From contig LS997565.1 in the NCBI GenBank assembly GCA_000469685.2, positions 32,334,645-32,398,644 of the forward strand: a stretch of 64,000 nt of DNA, written 5' to 3'. The notes beneath the pieces were generated by a model. The model was given only the letters and a program-made list of their open reading frames with translations, was not told the DNA's origin and searched no databases. A program made the position numbers and the translations under genes. Shown here piece by piece: positions 48,557 to 59,446 of this stretch. How positions within the stretch are numbered: the first letter of the stretch is position 1; each line of letters starts with the position of its first letter. The DNA is from Haemonchus contortus. Lineage: Eukaryota; Nematoda; Chromadorea; Rhabditida; Trichostrongylidae.

Positions 48557-50037
48557 TTTCAGGAGTGTATGGGTCCAGCGGGGTACGGCAATGGATCGAG
48601 CGAGATCGATGGTGAAATTCTTAGATGCAAGCTCTGATTACAGGCTGCCCGAAGAATCACGCCGTGTGATGGCAGTCTCGACAGGCGACAGGACGAGGAA
48701 CGGCGGCTCGCATAGATGGCCTCCTGCCCAGAACGAATCCACTCCCGGCTGCTGCCCGACGATTGACACCTTGGCGCCCCTTCCCCCTTTTCATCTATCA
48801 TTATTGTGTATTCAATGCGTACTACACCTGCGCTAGTTCCGTATTAATTCTTATCGGAATAAATTCTCATTAGACCAACGAGGTCCACACAGTGCAGTGA
48901 TGAATTCAGGGTCGGACACACACATACAAAAAAACACCCATAGAAACACAGACGTTAGTGCGTTATATACACAGGTGCGCCATAAAAATGTCAACAAAAG
49001 AAGTTGGCCACAGAGACAGCAGTTCATATTGATACATGATGAATTCATGTGAATTATTTACTATGCACCTCATCTTCAAAACAAATACACGGTCATCTTA
49101 TATAACCTTCTCCTGTACTAGTTATAGGTCGGAGACGCTTCGGCTACTCATCGACTGTGGCACGCAGAGCTTCTTGAGAAACACCAGCATGGGTCTTCCC
49201 AATGATTTCTTAGGAGCAGCAACAGTGGTGCGTTATGGAGCGCAGGCTCTCCTCTCAGGTGTGGACTGTATCCAGCTACCCATCACGTGGTGATCCGAGA
49301 AATTCGTAGGAGGACTTAAACTGGGATAGAGTCGCGAACATTTTCTCAGCACTAGTCTTGATCTATTGCTTTTCATGAGCGAGTGCGCCGTAGTTTTCAA
49401 TTCGTGTCCTCAGAAAATATGTTTAGCCCACAGCTGTATCCTTTCAGAAGACTTTGCAAATTTTAGTCGAGAAAAGTACGAAATTCAATCCGAACACTTC
49501 TAGAAAGCTTTTTTTAAGATGCAGCTGAGGGTCAAAGAATTGTCTAGTGATACGACTTGGAAACTACGGCGCTCCTGTTCATGAATGGAAAAAGATGAAG
49601 ACTGGTGATGAGGAAATGTTCGCAAGTTTATCCCAGCTTCCAGTCCTTCTACGAATTTTCCGGGCCACAATCCAATGGGTTGCTAGATATAGCATATACT
49701 GCTCTTCCTAAGAAATCATTAGAAAAAGCCGTGGCTAGAAATTCTCAAGAAACTCTGCGTGTCACCGTCGATGAGTAACCGAAGCGTTCTCGAGCTATAA
49801 TTAGTAAAGGAGACGGTTATATGACATGACCGTGTATTCGTTTTGTAGACGCGAAGCGTAGTTAATATAATAACTCACGCGAATTCACCATAAATCAATA
49901 CGAACTGTGGCCTCTGTAGCCCTATCATTTTGTTGCAATATCTATGGTACACCCTGTACACTAGTGTCTGTCTGTGTGTATGCGTGTGTGCGGTGTGTTT
50001 ATGTAAATATGTATGTGGTGCAACTGTGTGTATCCGA

Positions 50038-50420
50038 CCGGAAATTCATAACTCCTGTCCCCGTAAACGTAGAGAGTCAAACGTGGTAGGATCACAGGCA
50101 GTAGCATATGAACACTTATGGTACGAGCAGGACCGAACTCCTCCCACAGGGGGCTAGGTTTGTGCGAAATAACTACTCGAAAGGAAATTCATAAAACCTG
50201 TTCTCGTGGACCTAGAGCATCCAAACTTAGTAGAAGTACAAACGGCAGGATGGGAACACTTAAGGTGGGTGAGAAGGCTGGACTCCGCCCATAGGAAGAA
50301 ACTGATTTTGAGAGAAAATTCAAAAATCCGTTTCCCGTAAACGTGTATAGTTCAAAATTGGTGGGAGTAGAGGGGGCAGGATGGGAACTTTGACGAAAGA
50401 GCCTTAGAGCAAGAACCACT
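50038..50420 (+). repeat. Right subterminal tandem repeats of the foldback element
   Basis: Three diverged units of roughly 136 bp begin at about 50041 (GAAATTCATAACTCCTG), 50182 (AGGAAATTCATAAAACCTG) and 50317 (AAAATTCAAAAATCCG). The later two share GGCAGGATGGGAAC at the same offset. Confidence 0.75.
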
Positions 50421-50424
50421 CACC

Positions 50425-51195
50425 GAATAAATCTCAACGCCTTTGTTATTGCGATCTAGCTTCGACTCTTTGATATGTTTCATCCGACAAAAAGGGTAAG
50501 TGCAGTGAAAGGGACCGATAGAGGGTATTCAATTATAGGGAGATAGAAATTGGTACACCCTCTCATTAGATTACTACAGCTACCCAACAAAGTTGGATCA
50601 CGGTTTCTCTTTGTTTCGAAAATATTTTGAACAGAACTCATCTGGCCCGGCAATAATGTGGGATTCTCCAACTAATCATATATCCGTAGAGAAAGGGAGC
50701 TCCTATGATAACGGCATTTTATGATGGTGTATTATGACTCGACAACATTTATGAGTAACACTCAAGGCTTTGGTTGCCCACCAATTGAACCTTCAATGGT
50801 TCATCACTTTCAAGGTGAACAGCAACAGACCGAGACTTCTAATCATAACCACAAGCACCAGCACATCTCGAATACCACTTGCATCCCCTGTTAGTCCTCT
50901 GCCTACTTTCGTGCTCCAAACAGTACCATCTGTTCCAAATGAGGAGCGGCCGGTTTGCTTATTGTTATAACTCTCTCATATAAAGAAGTAAAGCCCGACA
51001 TTGGCCGGACGACCCGACTGTTAGTATCATAATTCTTTCTAGCCATTATGCCTTTTTGATGATTTGGGTAATCATCGGACCTAAACATCGCTACAAGAGT
51101 CTATGTGAACTGCCTTCACTTTTAGATTGGGAAAATACGCACTGATTTCCGGCAAGTTAGGTTCGAAGTTAGACCAGTGCTGGAGGTTCGCAGAG
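50425..51195. other. Intergenic, nothing recognisable
   Basis: No supported gene or repeat. Confidence 0.4.
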
Positions 51196-51484
51196 GCTGT
51201 TTTCATAGTCCGCCGGCCGAGGCAACGCTGGGGGGGGGGGGGGGGGGAGGGAGGCAGACCGTCGGTCGACGCGGTCGCGTCGCGCTCAAGCCCCTTCGAA
51301 GGGCTGTAAACAAGAGAGACAAGTTCAAAAACCATTTGTACAAGCCACTGATTGTTCGGTTTTTGATCTTGTTCTCCTTTGTTTTCAGCCCTTCGACGAC
51401 CGTCTGCCTCCCTCCTCGCCCTAGCACTGCCTCGGTTGGCCCGCCAGCTCGCCGGCTCGGCGGCCGGCGGACCATGAAAGCAGC
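51196..51484. mobile_element. 289-bp GC-rich palindromic MITE
   Basis: The ends GCTGTTTTCATAGTCCGCCG and CGGACCATGAAAGCAGC are inverted and the same as those of the 80-bp element at 44853. The whole element folds: CAGACCGTCGGTCG against CGACGACCGTCTG, CCCTTCGAAGGGC against GCCCTTCGA, and GGTTTTTG against CAAAAACC around a short loop. A run of G (about 51229-51246) lies in the left arm. The overlapping frames of 110-190 codons on both strands come from this stop-poor palindrome and are not genes. Confidence 0.8.
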
Positions 51485-51575
51485 TAGACCTCCAACTCTG
51501 GTCTTGTGAGCGTTCCCGTGGCAGATTGTGCTTTCTAACCAGGGGAACAAGTCCTCTGTTATACTTAGCGTGAAT

Positions 51576-51841
51576 TAAAATATCTATATAAAACAGAAAA
51601 GATGAAGGATAAATTGCCTTGGTGAATTTTTGCGCAGTTTTGGAAATGATCACTCACAATGTTTGAGGAAGGTTTGCACGTTGGGATAGTTGCTCAGGGA
51701 TTCCTTTTTTTGCTTAAACCCGTAATGCGGGGGTGGGGGGGGGTCATCCTCGATCATTGTGCGTAATCATTTCCGAATCTGCGTAAAAATTCACCAAGTT
51801 AATCAATCCTTCATCTTTTCTGTTTTATATAGATATTTTTA
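51576..51841. mobile_element. 266-bp AT-rich MITE with about 80-bp inverted ends
   Basis: AAAATATCTATATAAAACAG (from 51577) and its inverse CTGTTTTATATAGATATTTT (ending about 51839) bound the element. The pairing continues inward through GATGAAGGAT/ATCCTTCATC, TTGGTGAATTTTT/AAAAATTCACCAA and GGAAATGAT/ATCATTTCC. The loop contains a run of G. It starts about 90 bp from the GC-rich MITE. Confidence 0.8.
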
Positions 51842-53099
51842 TTGACCCCGTGATCCGTATGCAGGAGAACTAAATCAAATACCTTCATCGCTTAACTCAT
51901 GAAAATCAGGTAGAAAACTCCCATTGAAGGCCCCATGGCGATGTTGATGTCTTTCAACATGGTATTTCACTACTCCGACAGCCCACTTAAGAACACTTCC
52001 CCACAAGATGAATTTCTGTCTGCTTCTCATTTTCGGACAAGTGAGCAAATCTAGTAGATTGGTATGCCTCGGCGTTGTCTTCAAGACAGTGTGAGGATTG
52101 TTGAAATACCTCCATAAACACTTTGGAAGCATATTGTTCTGTTAACTCTATTACAGCATATACGACACCCTGTATGGTGTGCCTTTATGGCAAAGAGGGT
52201 GAGTATATGGTGGAGGCAGTAATCTACTCACTACGCTGTCAAAGTTATAGAAATGAGAGTATAGAAGCGACAATCTGCTCCACACCCCAAGTGCATACTC
52301 CTTTAAAGGCTAATCGCGTTTCAACAGAGCAGATTCGCCTTTTACAGTTTCCGTGTCCATAGTGGCGCAGGAACTTGAGATGAAGAGCGCGTAAGACGCT
52401 GGAAGTATTCTTGATCACCGCTACAGACCCTCGAACGAACGAGAAAAAGGAGTGTAACTCACCAACTCGCACTCTTTTTGACCTTTGCACCCTTCAAATT
52501 ACAACCAGGTCTTAGTAGGTGCTAGTGGTTATCACATGTTACAGTTGGAGCGAGATGATCGTCCTACTGTCTTAGGCTTTGAGGTAAGCAGTAACACCAC
52601 TCTTTCAACCAATATCTTCGAAATTTTCCTAACCTAATGGAACAATCATGAGCCTCTGTTAAGGCGTTCGAGCGCAAATTACATATCCTTTTTGATCACT
52701 TCAGTTTTTGCCGTAGGCGAAAAAGCCGAAAAATCATCCTAAGCAAAAAATCAGGTTTCCAGTTCTCAGTTATGATATAATTATGATACATAGAGGAGAT
52801 TATGAGAATTATTGCTGATTAGGCAATGGATATTATTAGTCAATTTATCTGTAAGCAAGAGAGGTAAGAACGAACACAAAGCGAACAAGACATTAAATTG
52901 AATATATCTGTGGGCGTTTCCTATATATTGTTTTCTCTGCTGAAATCTTCCAGAAACATTTGGTCGATTTAGAACAGTTGAGCTTTACACATGACACATG
53001 ACTTGCATAAGTTTATACCGGTTTTTGGACTATTGGAAATCAGCTGTTTTGCTTTTCTTCATTCTCTGGAAAACGTGGAGATATTTAACCGCTGCTATT
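51842..53099. other. Intergenic, nothing recognisable
   Basis: GACACCCTGTATGGTGTGCC at about 52165 recalls a mariner end, but no partner was found. No gene is supported. Confidence 0.4.
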
Positions 53100-53810
53100 T
53101 TTTGACTTTACGAAGACGATGGTCATGAGGGACGGGTAGGTGGTTGGTGCTCCCTTTGTAAAGCGGAACGATTGTCTCGGAGTGCTTCAACTACGTGTAC
53201 CTAGGTGTAAGAAGAGAAGAGCAGTGGGAAACTCGGTAGTGGGGATCAGCTAACAACATCGAGGGAGCAGCTAAGAAGGCAAGGAACATTAGGCTCTGCG
53301 CTCACTTTTCAAACACTGCTGTCCTTCCCGCATTGATGTACGCCTCGGAGACTTGGACCCTACGAAAGCAGGATGAGCATGCTGTCAGCGTTACTCAACG
53401 CGCTTTGGAAAGGGCGATACTCGGAATTTCCCTATACACGCAAGTGCAGAAGGGAATTCGGAGTTCCGAGCCCCGTCAACGAACGAAGATCAGGGATGCC
53501 GATGATTACGCCAAGGAATCGAAGATCAGGTGGGCCGGACACATTATGAGATATCGTTATGACCGTTGGACGACGGCGGTTATGACTGCGTGAAGCGAGC
53601 GCCAGGAAGACCACCAACGCGATGGGCAAGCTTTTTCACGAATGCTCAAAAGGGAAGGAATGCTTTGCCCTTGGTCCCTGCAGAGATCCACTGGGCTCTC
53701 TGCTTGTCACAGGGATGACATTCAAGGAAATCGGAGGTCAGCGGGACGAGGGGTATTAAAGTTGAAGTTTGGGCCTCATGAAGTGAGATATCATCTGTAA
53801 AGATGAATGA
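53100..53810 (+). mobile_element. 5'-truncated RTE-type LINE fragment (C-terminal part of the RT protein)
   Basis: Starting with KTMVMRDG near 53120, the fragment reads through the region after the RT active site. It continues with NTAVLPALMYASETWTLRKQ (53316-53375), RALERAILGIS, IRSSEPRQRTKIRDADDYAK and [17 protein letters not shown] (about 53518-53568), all typical of the C terminus of nematode RTE proteins. One frame (53333-53593) is open for 86 codons; outside it shifts and stops occur. The 3' end fades near 53810. The 5' truncation is the usual outcome of LINE insertion. Confidence 0.85.
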
Positions 53811-55060
53811 CGAAAATTGGAAGGAGTGAAAAACTAGAGTCATCACTCAAGTTGCTCATACTGCTCACCTTGTCCTCTCCCTTCTTAAATTTTTTAGCAA
53901 ATAGTGTGTTCTAGGTCAAACAACTTGAGTGGTTCCCCTGCATTCTGTCTCAAATATTTTGGGATTGCACCTATCAGGCATGCACAATCAGGTGTTCCCT
54001 GAGATGTTTGTTGAGAGCGGTTTATCTGCCGTTACTGCGCAGAAATTTCTCAGTTCAATGACCCGCGCATGAACGTTCCGACTTTTGCATCGGAAATCTT
54101 TGAAAACCCTTACAGCTGAGTCTCTAAACTCGATGTTCTGTAAAGCAATGGAAGAGTAACGAGGAACGAAAGAGTAGAGAATTCCTTCTATACCACTGTA
54201 ACTTTGGGATTTCCCTCCAAATAATACCAGGATGCCAAGGAAAATTAGTGGACATTAAGTGGTAACTTTGCGTGAAATCATTTCAAATATTGTTTCGCTT
54301 GGAGCAATCTTGGGTGAGAAATGGATGGAGATTGCCGCTGTTCCCGGCTGTCAAACAGAAAATCCACCAATCTCCAATGGAAGTGGGGCTCCTTTTCGAG
54401 GGATTCCTTCTTCAATGCCTCCCAAAATGTTCCCAAAATGAATACCAGAGAAGGGGTCGTTGCACTTCTACTGCTCAAGTGTATGTACCCGGAGGGAGGT
54501 TCATAAGTGCGATGCATTGGCTGACTAGGTGGTGAGGGCTTTTGACGTTGTCACATGGTGGGATTTTTACAATATAGTATTAGCAGGCATGGTGATGGCT
54601 TCACAAAACGTTTTAGCACGAGAAGACGAGAGGGCCACACCAGTGAGGGAGCTTCTTCGACTTGAAAAGACACCGAAGCTCCTGTACTGAAGTGGAACTC
54701 CTACACCTTCCGGCCTGTTTCCACAGGAAGCAAGAGGTCAGAAAGCCAAAGTGTGGCTGATCAATCCTGTCATTTACAATCAAAGAAGAAGTTTAACAGG
54801 CATAATTCAACAAACATCAAGTCCTGAGAACTGGCTGATGTAAATGTGTTTTATTTTTATCACATGAATTGACTCATGCTGGGTAATAGGCAGCAGCAAT
54901 AAAGAGGTAGAGAATCTTCCCTATTCATGATACTTTTGAATAAAACACGAGAAAAGCAGTCGATGGGAACGCAGAAGAGGTTTGAGTAGTTACAGCAGAA
55001 GAAAATAGTGAAAATAATACACATTAGGGCCGAAAAACAGAGTGTCCACGAGTAGTGGTG
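53811..55060. other. Intergenic, nothing recognisable
   Basis: Short overlapping frames at 54259-54535 on both strands without domains. No repeat match within the window. Confidence 0.4.
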
Positions 55061-56990
55061 AGGTTGTACAGAGTGTCCCAAAATTATGGGCGTCTAAATC
55101 CACAAAACTTCTAAGGTTCAAGTAGTTTATCAAGTTCTTTCACCTACTATTGATTAGTTGCATAAGATGATTTTTTGCAAAATGCTTGGCTGCTGAATTA
55201 AAAATCCCTATATCTTTGAAATAGAGGAGGATCACAATGCCGCATGCAACTACTGCATGCGAGAGGCGGAAGGGCGTTATGAAACGTTGTGATTTCTTTG
55301 ATATCCGCACAGAAGGCTATTGAACGATACAGAGAAGAAGGTACAGTCAAAAACAAGTCAGGAAGGGGTAGAAGAATTAGTTTCTGAAGGTAGGAGTATT
55401 ATATTAGTTTCTTTGCGAGTCGATTCTGAGTGACCCTCGAGAAGGAAGGCGAAGGAGCAGGGCCTATCGAGATTGTCAATGGGGCAGACTGTCATGTTAA
55501 AGTTTCATTGCCGTCCCTATTTAAAAATGGCATTTCATTTCTGATCTTCACAGACAGTAGAGGGTCAAAAAAGGCAGAAGGGTGCTAACTCACTTGCATG
55601 GAAACACGCAACTCTTCATCGTTCTCTCTGACTGAAAAAGTTTCACGAAAAAACCATTCCTAAACCAGCAAGACGATCTCATGTTCTGGCTATGAACATC
55701 GGACGAGCAAGCGCTCACAAAAGTTGCTGAAAGAACAGCAAAATGGTGTTTCAGGGAGAGTCACAAGCAAGGTTAAGGCGCCCGCGGTTTCGTCGGTAAC
55801 GGCGTGAAAATTGACAAAGATCTGTACTGAAAGGGCGTCCTGATGGATGTAGTATTAAACCGATCCTACTCCGCTTTCTGAAACAGCTTGTAGCCCTCCC
55901 AGCAGGGTGGTAATCTAGCACACAGATGGGAGCTCACCCCTTGGCGCTTGCGATGCTGGCTGCCCGACTTCGTCAGTGAAGAGGGGAAAAACGGTCATCC
56001 TGCTATACAGATATTAACACACTTGGCTCGTCCGTATGACCTTTGAAGAGTACCTGTCGAATTTGCAGTTCATTTCTGGAGTCCTAGAAAGCAAAACTGA
56101 AGAAAGGGTGGAAGAAACGAAGGAGGACCTGCGTGCAACACGCGAGGAGTCCGAGAGCAAACTTAGAACTCTATCCACGTTCATAGGGGATATTTCGGAT
56201 ATTTTGAAATGTGATTTTAGCATCTTGCAACACATAATGTTAGCAAATGTGCAGACATATTTCATTTTCCTTCTCAGCTGATAAGCTTTTGATACATTGC
56301 CATGAATTGGCGCCCATAATTTTGGTACACCCTGTACATCGTCTGAGGGCTTTTTTGTATGTCTGCCTGGATCAAGGGAGTAACTGAGACCAAATCAAAC
56401 AAATTGCTCGAACAGCTGCGATTGCGCCCCAGTCCTGCGCACTTCAGACATGCTTCTCTATGGCGCCGGGGCTAGCCTCCGCCGATGAGGGGTCATCTAA
56501 TGTCGCAAGAGAATTAGGGCGTCATCATGATCGGAACCTTGAGGATCTTCCGAAACTGTCATACATGGACTGTCTTTTCGTCTGCTCGTATGACTGCGGC
56601 ACAATCCCATCGAAAACCAGTCTTCAAACGCTCCGGCTAACTAGCCAACGGGTACAATATTATGTTAACTCATCATGAGAGACGAAAGGGTAAAGAGAGA
56701 CCATTCAAAAAAACCAACCACAACGACTGCTCACGAACTAAACTGTCATGGGACTCAGGGTGTCGATGGAGCTAGATTTCTGATCATTTCGACAATCGCC
56801 CACCTGGTAGACTCGCATAAATCATCAGTTCGTGCCTTGACAATCTTCGTTCACAAACTGAAAACATAGTTGCAACTTCTGTTCTGAATGCGCATGCGCC
56901 TACCTCCGCGACGACATATGGTGAGGGCCATTCAAGAAGAGAGAAAAGCTACTATAATTATGTCGTTGATGAGTTTAACGCTGTTGTGGG
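55060..56990 (+). mobile_element. RTE-type LINE 5' fragment (endonuclease), split by mariner 2
   Basis: Sequence from 56337 to about 56965 is the inverse of 57345-57990, and a few bases of the match lie on the far side of the mariner, so the mariner entered this copy. Coding traces include ARFLIISTIAHLVDSHK (about 56772-56822), the RTE endonuclease GGVGF-HLVDSH region, and YYNYVVDEFNAVVG (about 56951-56992), the place of the VVGDFNAR motif. It is short, broken and dead. Confidence 0.6.
55069..56334 (+). mobile_element. Mariner-type DNA transposon 2, degenerate
   Basis: The ends CAGAGTGTCCCAAAATTATG (55069) and CATAATTTTGGTACACCCTG (ending 56334) are imperfect inverted repeats, each flanked by TA. 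Plus-strand transposase traces are KAIERYREEGTVKNKSGRG (about 55312-55370, the helix-turn-helix linker) and GNGVKIDKDLY (about 55798-55828, the family's GVKINxxVY). Frameshifts and stops break the rest. It is related to, but clearly different from, mariner 1, with the same length of about 1.27 kb. Confidence 0.8.
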
Positions 56991-58010
56991 CACGAACTGC
57001 ATCGGAGATTGAAGGCTTGGACCTCACTGCTCTGGCGACAGTTGCGATGATTTTGAAGTTTTTTCGAATCTTCCATATTCATTTGACATCGCATGATGTA
57101 GTGCAGCCGTGAAAACCTTTGCAGAAATCGAATCTCCTTCCCGTACCCCTCTTCCAATCGGGATCATCAGCTCCTGCTTGATCAAATGGATGAATGTTGA
57201 GGTGATTACAAGACACTGTTCGAGCAACTGGACATTGGCGGAAGCAATCCCAGCGCATTTGAGGAGCACAAGAGCATTTAGAACGGTGCGCCTTTTACCG
57301 AGTCGAATGCCTTCATGTGATTCACGAAAAGAAGGGATCTTTGTAGCAACTTTTCTCTCTTCTAGAATCGTCCTCACCAAATGTCATCGCGGAGGTGGGC
57401 GCATAGGCGCGCATGTGCATACCCATTCAGAACAGAAATTGTAACCAGGTCTTCAGTTCGTGAACGAAGATTGTCAGGGCACGAACTGACGACATTTATG
57501 TGAGATTACCAGGTGGGCGATTGTCGAAATGATCAGAAATCCAGCTCCACCAACATTGCCGTCCATCTTGAGTCCCATGACAGTTCAGTTCGTGAGCAGT
57601 TCGTTGTGAGTGGTCTTTTGAATGGTCTCCATTTAACAGTTCGTCCGTCGTGATGCATTAACGTAATATTGTACCAGCCGCCTACTTAGCAGGAGCGTTT
57701 GAAGTCTGGTTTTCGAAGTTATTGTGCTGCAGCTAGACGAGCAGACGAAAAGGCAGTCCTTGTGTGGCAGTTTGGCAAGGTCTTCAAGGTTCCGGTTATG
57801 ATAACGTCCTGACTTTCTTGCGGCATTAGATGTCCACTCATCAGCGAAGGCCAGCCTCGCCGCCGTAGGGGAGCACGTTTGTCGTGCGCAGGACTGTGGC
57901 GCAATTGCAGCTGTTCGAGCAATTTGCTCGGTCCCAGTTGCTACCTTGAGCCTTGCCAGACATACAAAGAAGCCCTCTTACGACATATAACGCGTACTGC
58001 TTGACCATTT
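56990..58010 (-). mobile_element. RTE-type LINE fragment (endonuclease plus RT), inverted partner
   Basis: Read on the minus strand from about 58010, it gives the endonuclease segment GGAGFLIISTIAHLV (about 57565-57521). It then gives the RT region: LNALVLLKCAGIASA and MIPIGRGVREGDSISAKVF (about 57172-57116), followed by TAALHHAMSN. This is the RT block before the missing YADD motif. Its endonuclease half is the inverse of the fragment at 56337-56965, so the two copies face each other. Confidence 0.75.
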
Positions 58011-58472
58011 GTAGCGTTGACCCCCATTTGATGTGGTGTACATACTATAATCGCAGTGGGTACAGTAGGGTATGTGCCATCATATGTACTCGAAAGAGCA
58101 ACATACCTGAATACAGATAGAGGTAAGTTCCTTGCGAGCTAGGCGGTTCGACTTGTGACATAAGATGATATGAGCCAAAATAGTGATGGATTCAATAAAC
58201 TACTGTGAGAAACATAAAAAAGACGTGAAAGAAACATCAAGACAGCCGGTTCTACAAAATAAAGCGTAAAAACGTGCCTCAAATGACGTCGGAAAAAGTG
58301 TGTATCTCTGACTGTGCGCTCTACGCGATTAACTGTTACGGTGCCAGGTGACGGGATGAAATTCGCAAGCAAACATCAGCAGAGGGTAATGTAGAAGGAA
58401 CACACATTCCTACATCGTAAACCAGTTGGATCTCGACATGCTGGAGCCGCTTGTATCAACACGAATGCTTAC

Positions 58473-58690
58473 TTATTCAAAAAGAGCTCATTCTGCTCTC
58501 TTCCACCTCACTATGTACCTTATTGATGTTCAGTTGGTTTCCTCCATAAGGTACAGAGGGAGTTGGAAGACATCAGAAAGACCTCTCCTTCAACAAATAA
58601 CGGTTGTATTGGCTGTTTATTCAAAAAGAACTCCTCCTGCTATCTTCCACCTCCCTATGTTCCTTTCCGATGTTAAGTTAATTCCCTTCA
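58473..58690. repeat. Direct duplication spaced 144 bp
   Basis: TTATTCAAAAAGAGCTC at 58473 and TTATTCAAAAAGAACTC at 58617 start two diverged copies of about 75 bp, including CTTCCACCTCACTATGTACC and CTTCCACCTCCCTATGTTCC. Confidence 0.75.
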
Positions 58691-59422
58691 AAAAGTTCAA
58701 ATCATTAGTGCTTCAGAGCCATAAGTATAATTTAATTCATTGAATAATACCTTCTGAGGATTTTATTGTTATCGGATCATTAAATTTTACCTCCTTTGCC
58801 CTTATCTCCATTTTCTCCCCATCTCGCTCCCACTGGAAGCGGTAACGGCTCAAATACATTACAGAATCAGCATGAAAAGAAACTTTTGCGATTCTTCCCA
58901 TTATAGTGAGTGGCTATATTGGGTTATTTGGTATCAGACCCCATCAAAGCGATACCTTATGAGCCCTGAGATGCGATACGCGGACTGTGTGCACTTCAAA
59001 AATAGTCACAGACAGGATATGAGCCTTTGGCAAACATTGGTAGATCTCTCTACACAGACTGCCCCTAGTGATGATAAAAACACCTGAACCTCGAACATTT
59101 CCTGAGACTGTACAAACAAATGAACCTTCTTTCGTTCAGACCTTCAGAGAATCCTAGGGAGTGGATCCTGATAAATAAGTACATATTTCAATATGGCAGT
59201 AGATTTGTATCGTCCATCTGAAGTACAAGACTTCCTGAACTACATTACGGAATGACTTCGAAAGCAGGCAATATTTGCATGATGGTTGTCAACGTTATAG
59301 TTAATTGGACCATCTCGACTATCATCTTTTGCCATCTCGGACGTTCCCATATGTTAACATCCCAGTAACCGCGCTTATTAAGAAATATAATAGTTTTACA
59401 AAGAAGACGTATTTGCTCATTT

Positions 59423-59446
59423 ATATATATATATATATATATTTAT
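59423..59446. repeat. TA microsatellite
   Basis: A run of alternating TA followed by TTTATTTATATG. No gene is adjacent. Confidence 0.8.

Larger units (their letters stand above)
48288..50424. mobile_element. Foldback element with subterminal tandem repeats in mirror orientation
   Basis: The outer ends are inverted: TTGGTAAGGGGTTCATGCTC at the left (about 48289) pairs with GAGCAAGAACCACTCACCGA (about 50406-50425). Inside each end are diverged tandem units, inverted relative to each other (left 48310-48556, right 50038-50420). Inside those are long inverted arms at about 48901-49225 and 49700-50050, sharing for example AATACACGGTCAT and AATGATTTCTTAGGA. The core arms contain ACAGGTGCGCCATA (left) and, inverted, TGGTACACCCTGTA (right), resembling a mariner-type terminus next to TA. 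About 320 bp of GC-rich sequence (48560-48880) is present only on the left. No transposase frame is visible. The 182-codon frame at 48288-48836 runs across tandem repeats and is not credible. Confidence 0.65.

Noticed and set aside
48600..48640. GTGAAATTCTTAGATG resembles a conserved small-subunit rRNA motif
   Set aside because: Flanking sequence does not follow rRNA; a 15-base match is not enough to call an rDNA fragment.
48288..48836. 182-codon plus-strand frame
   Set aside because: It runs through the inverted tandem repeats of the foldback element and into the unpaired GC-rich segment; no domain is visible.
51081..51653. 190-codon minus-strand frame and overlapping frames on both strands
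   Set aside because: They lie across the GC-rich palindromic MITE, which is poor in stop codons on every strand; products are low-complexity and mirror each other.
54965..55081. AGAGTGTCC occurs just before the mariner 2 start as well as at it
   Set aside because: Only a partial copy of the terminus; the TA-flanked site at 55069 pairs properly with 56334.
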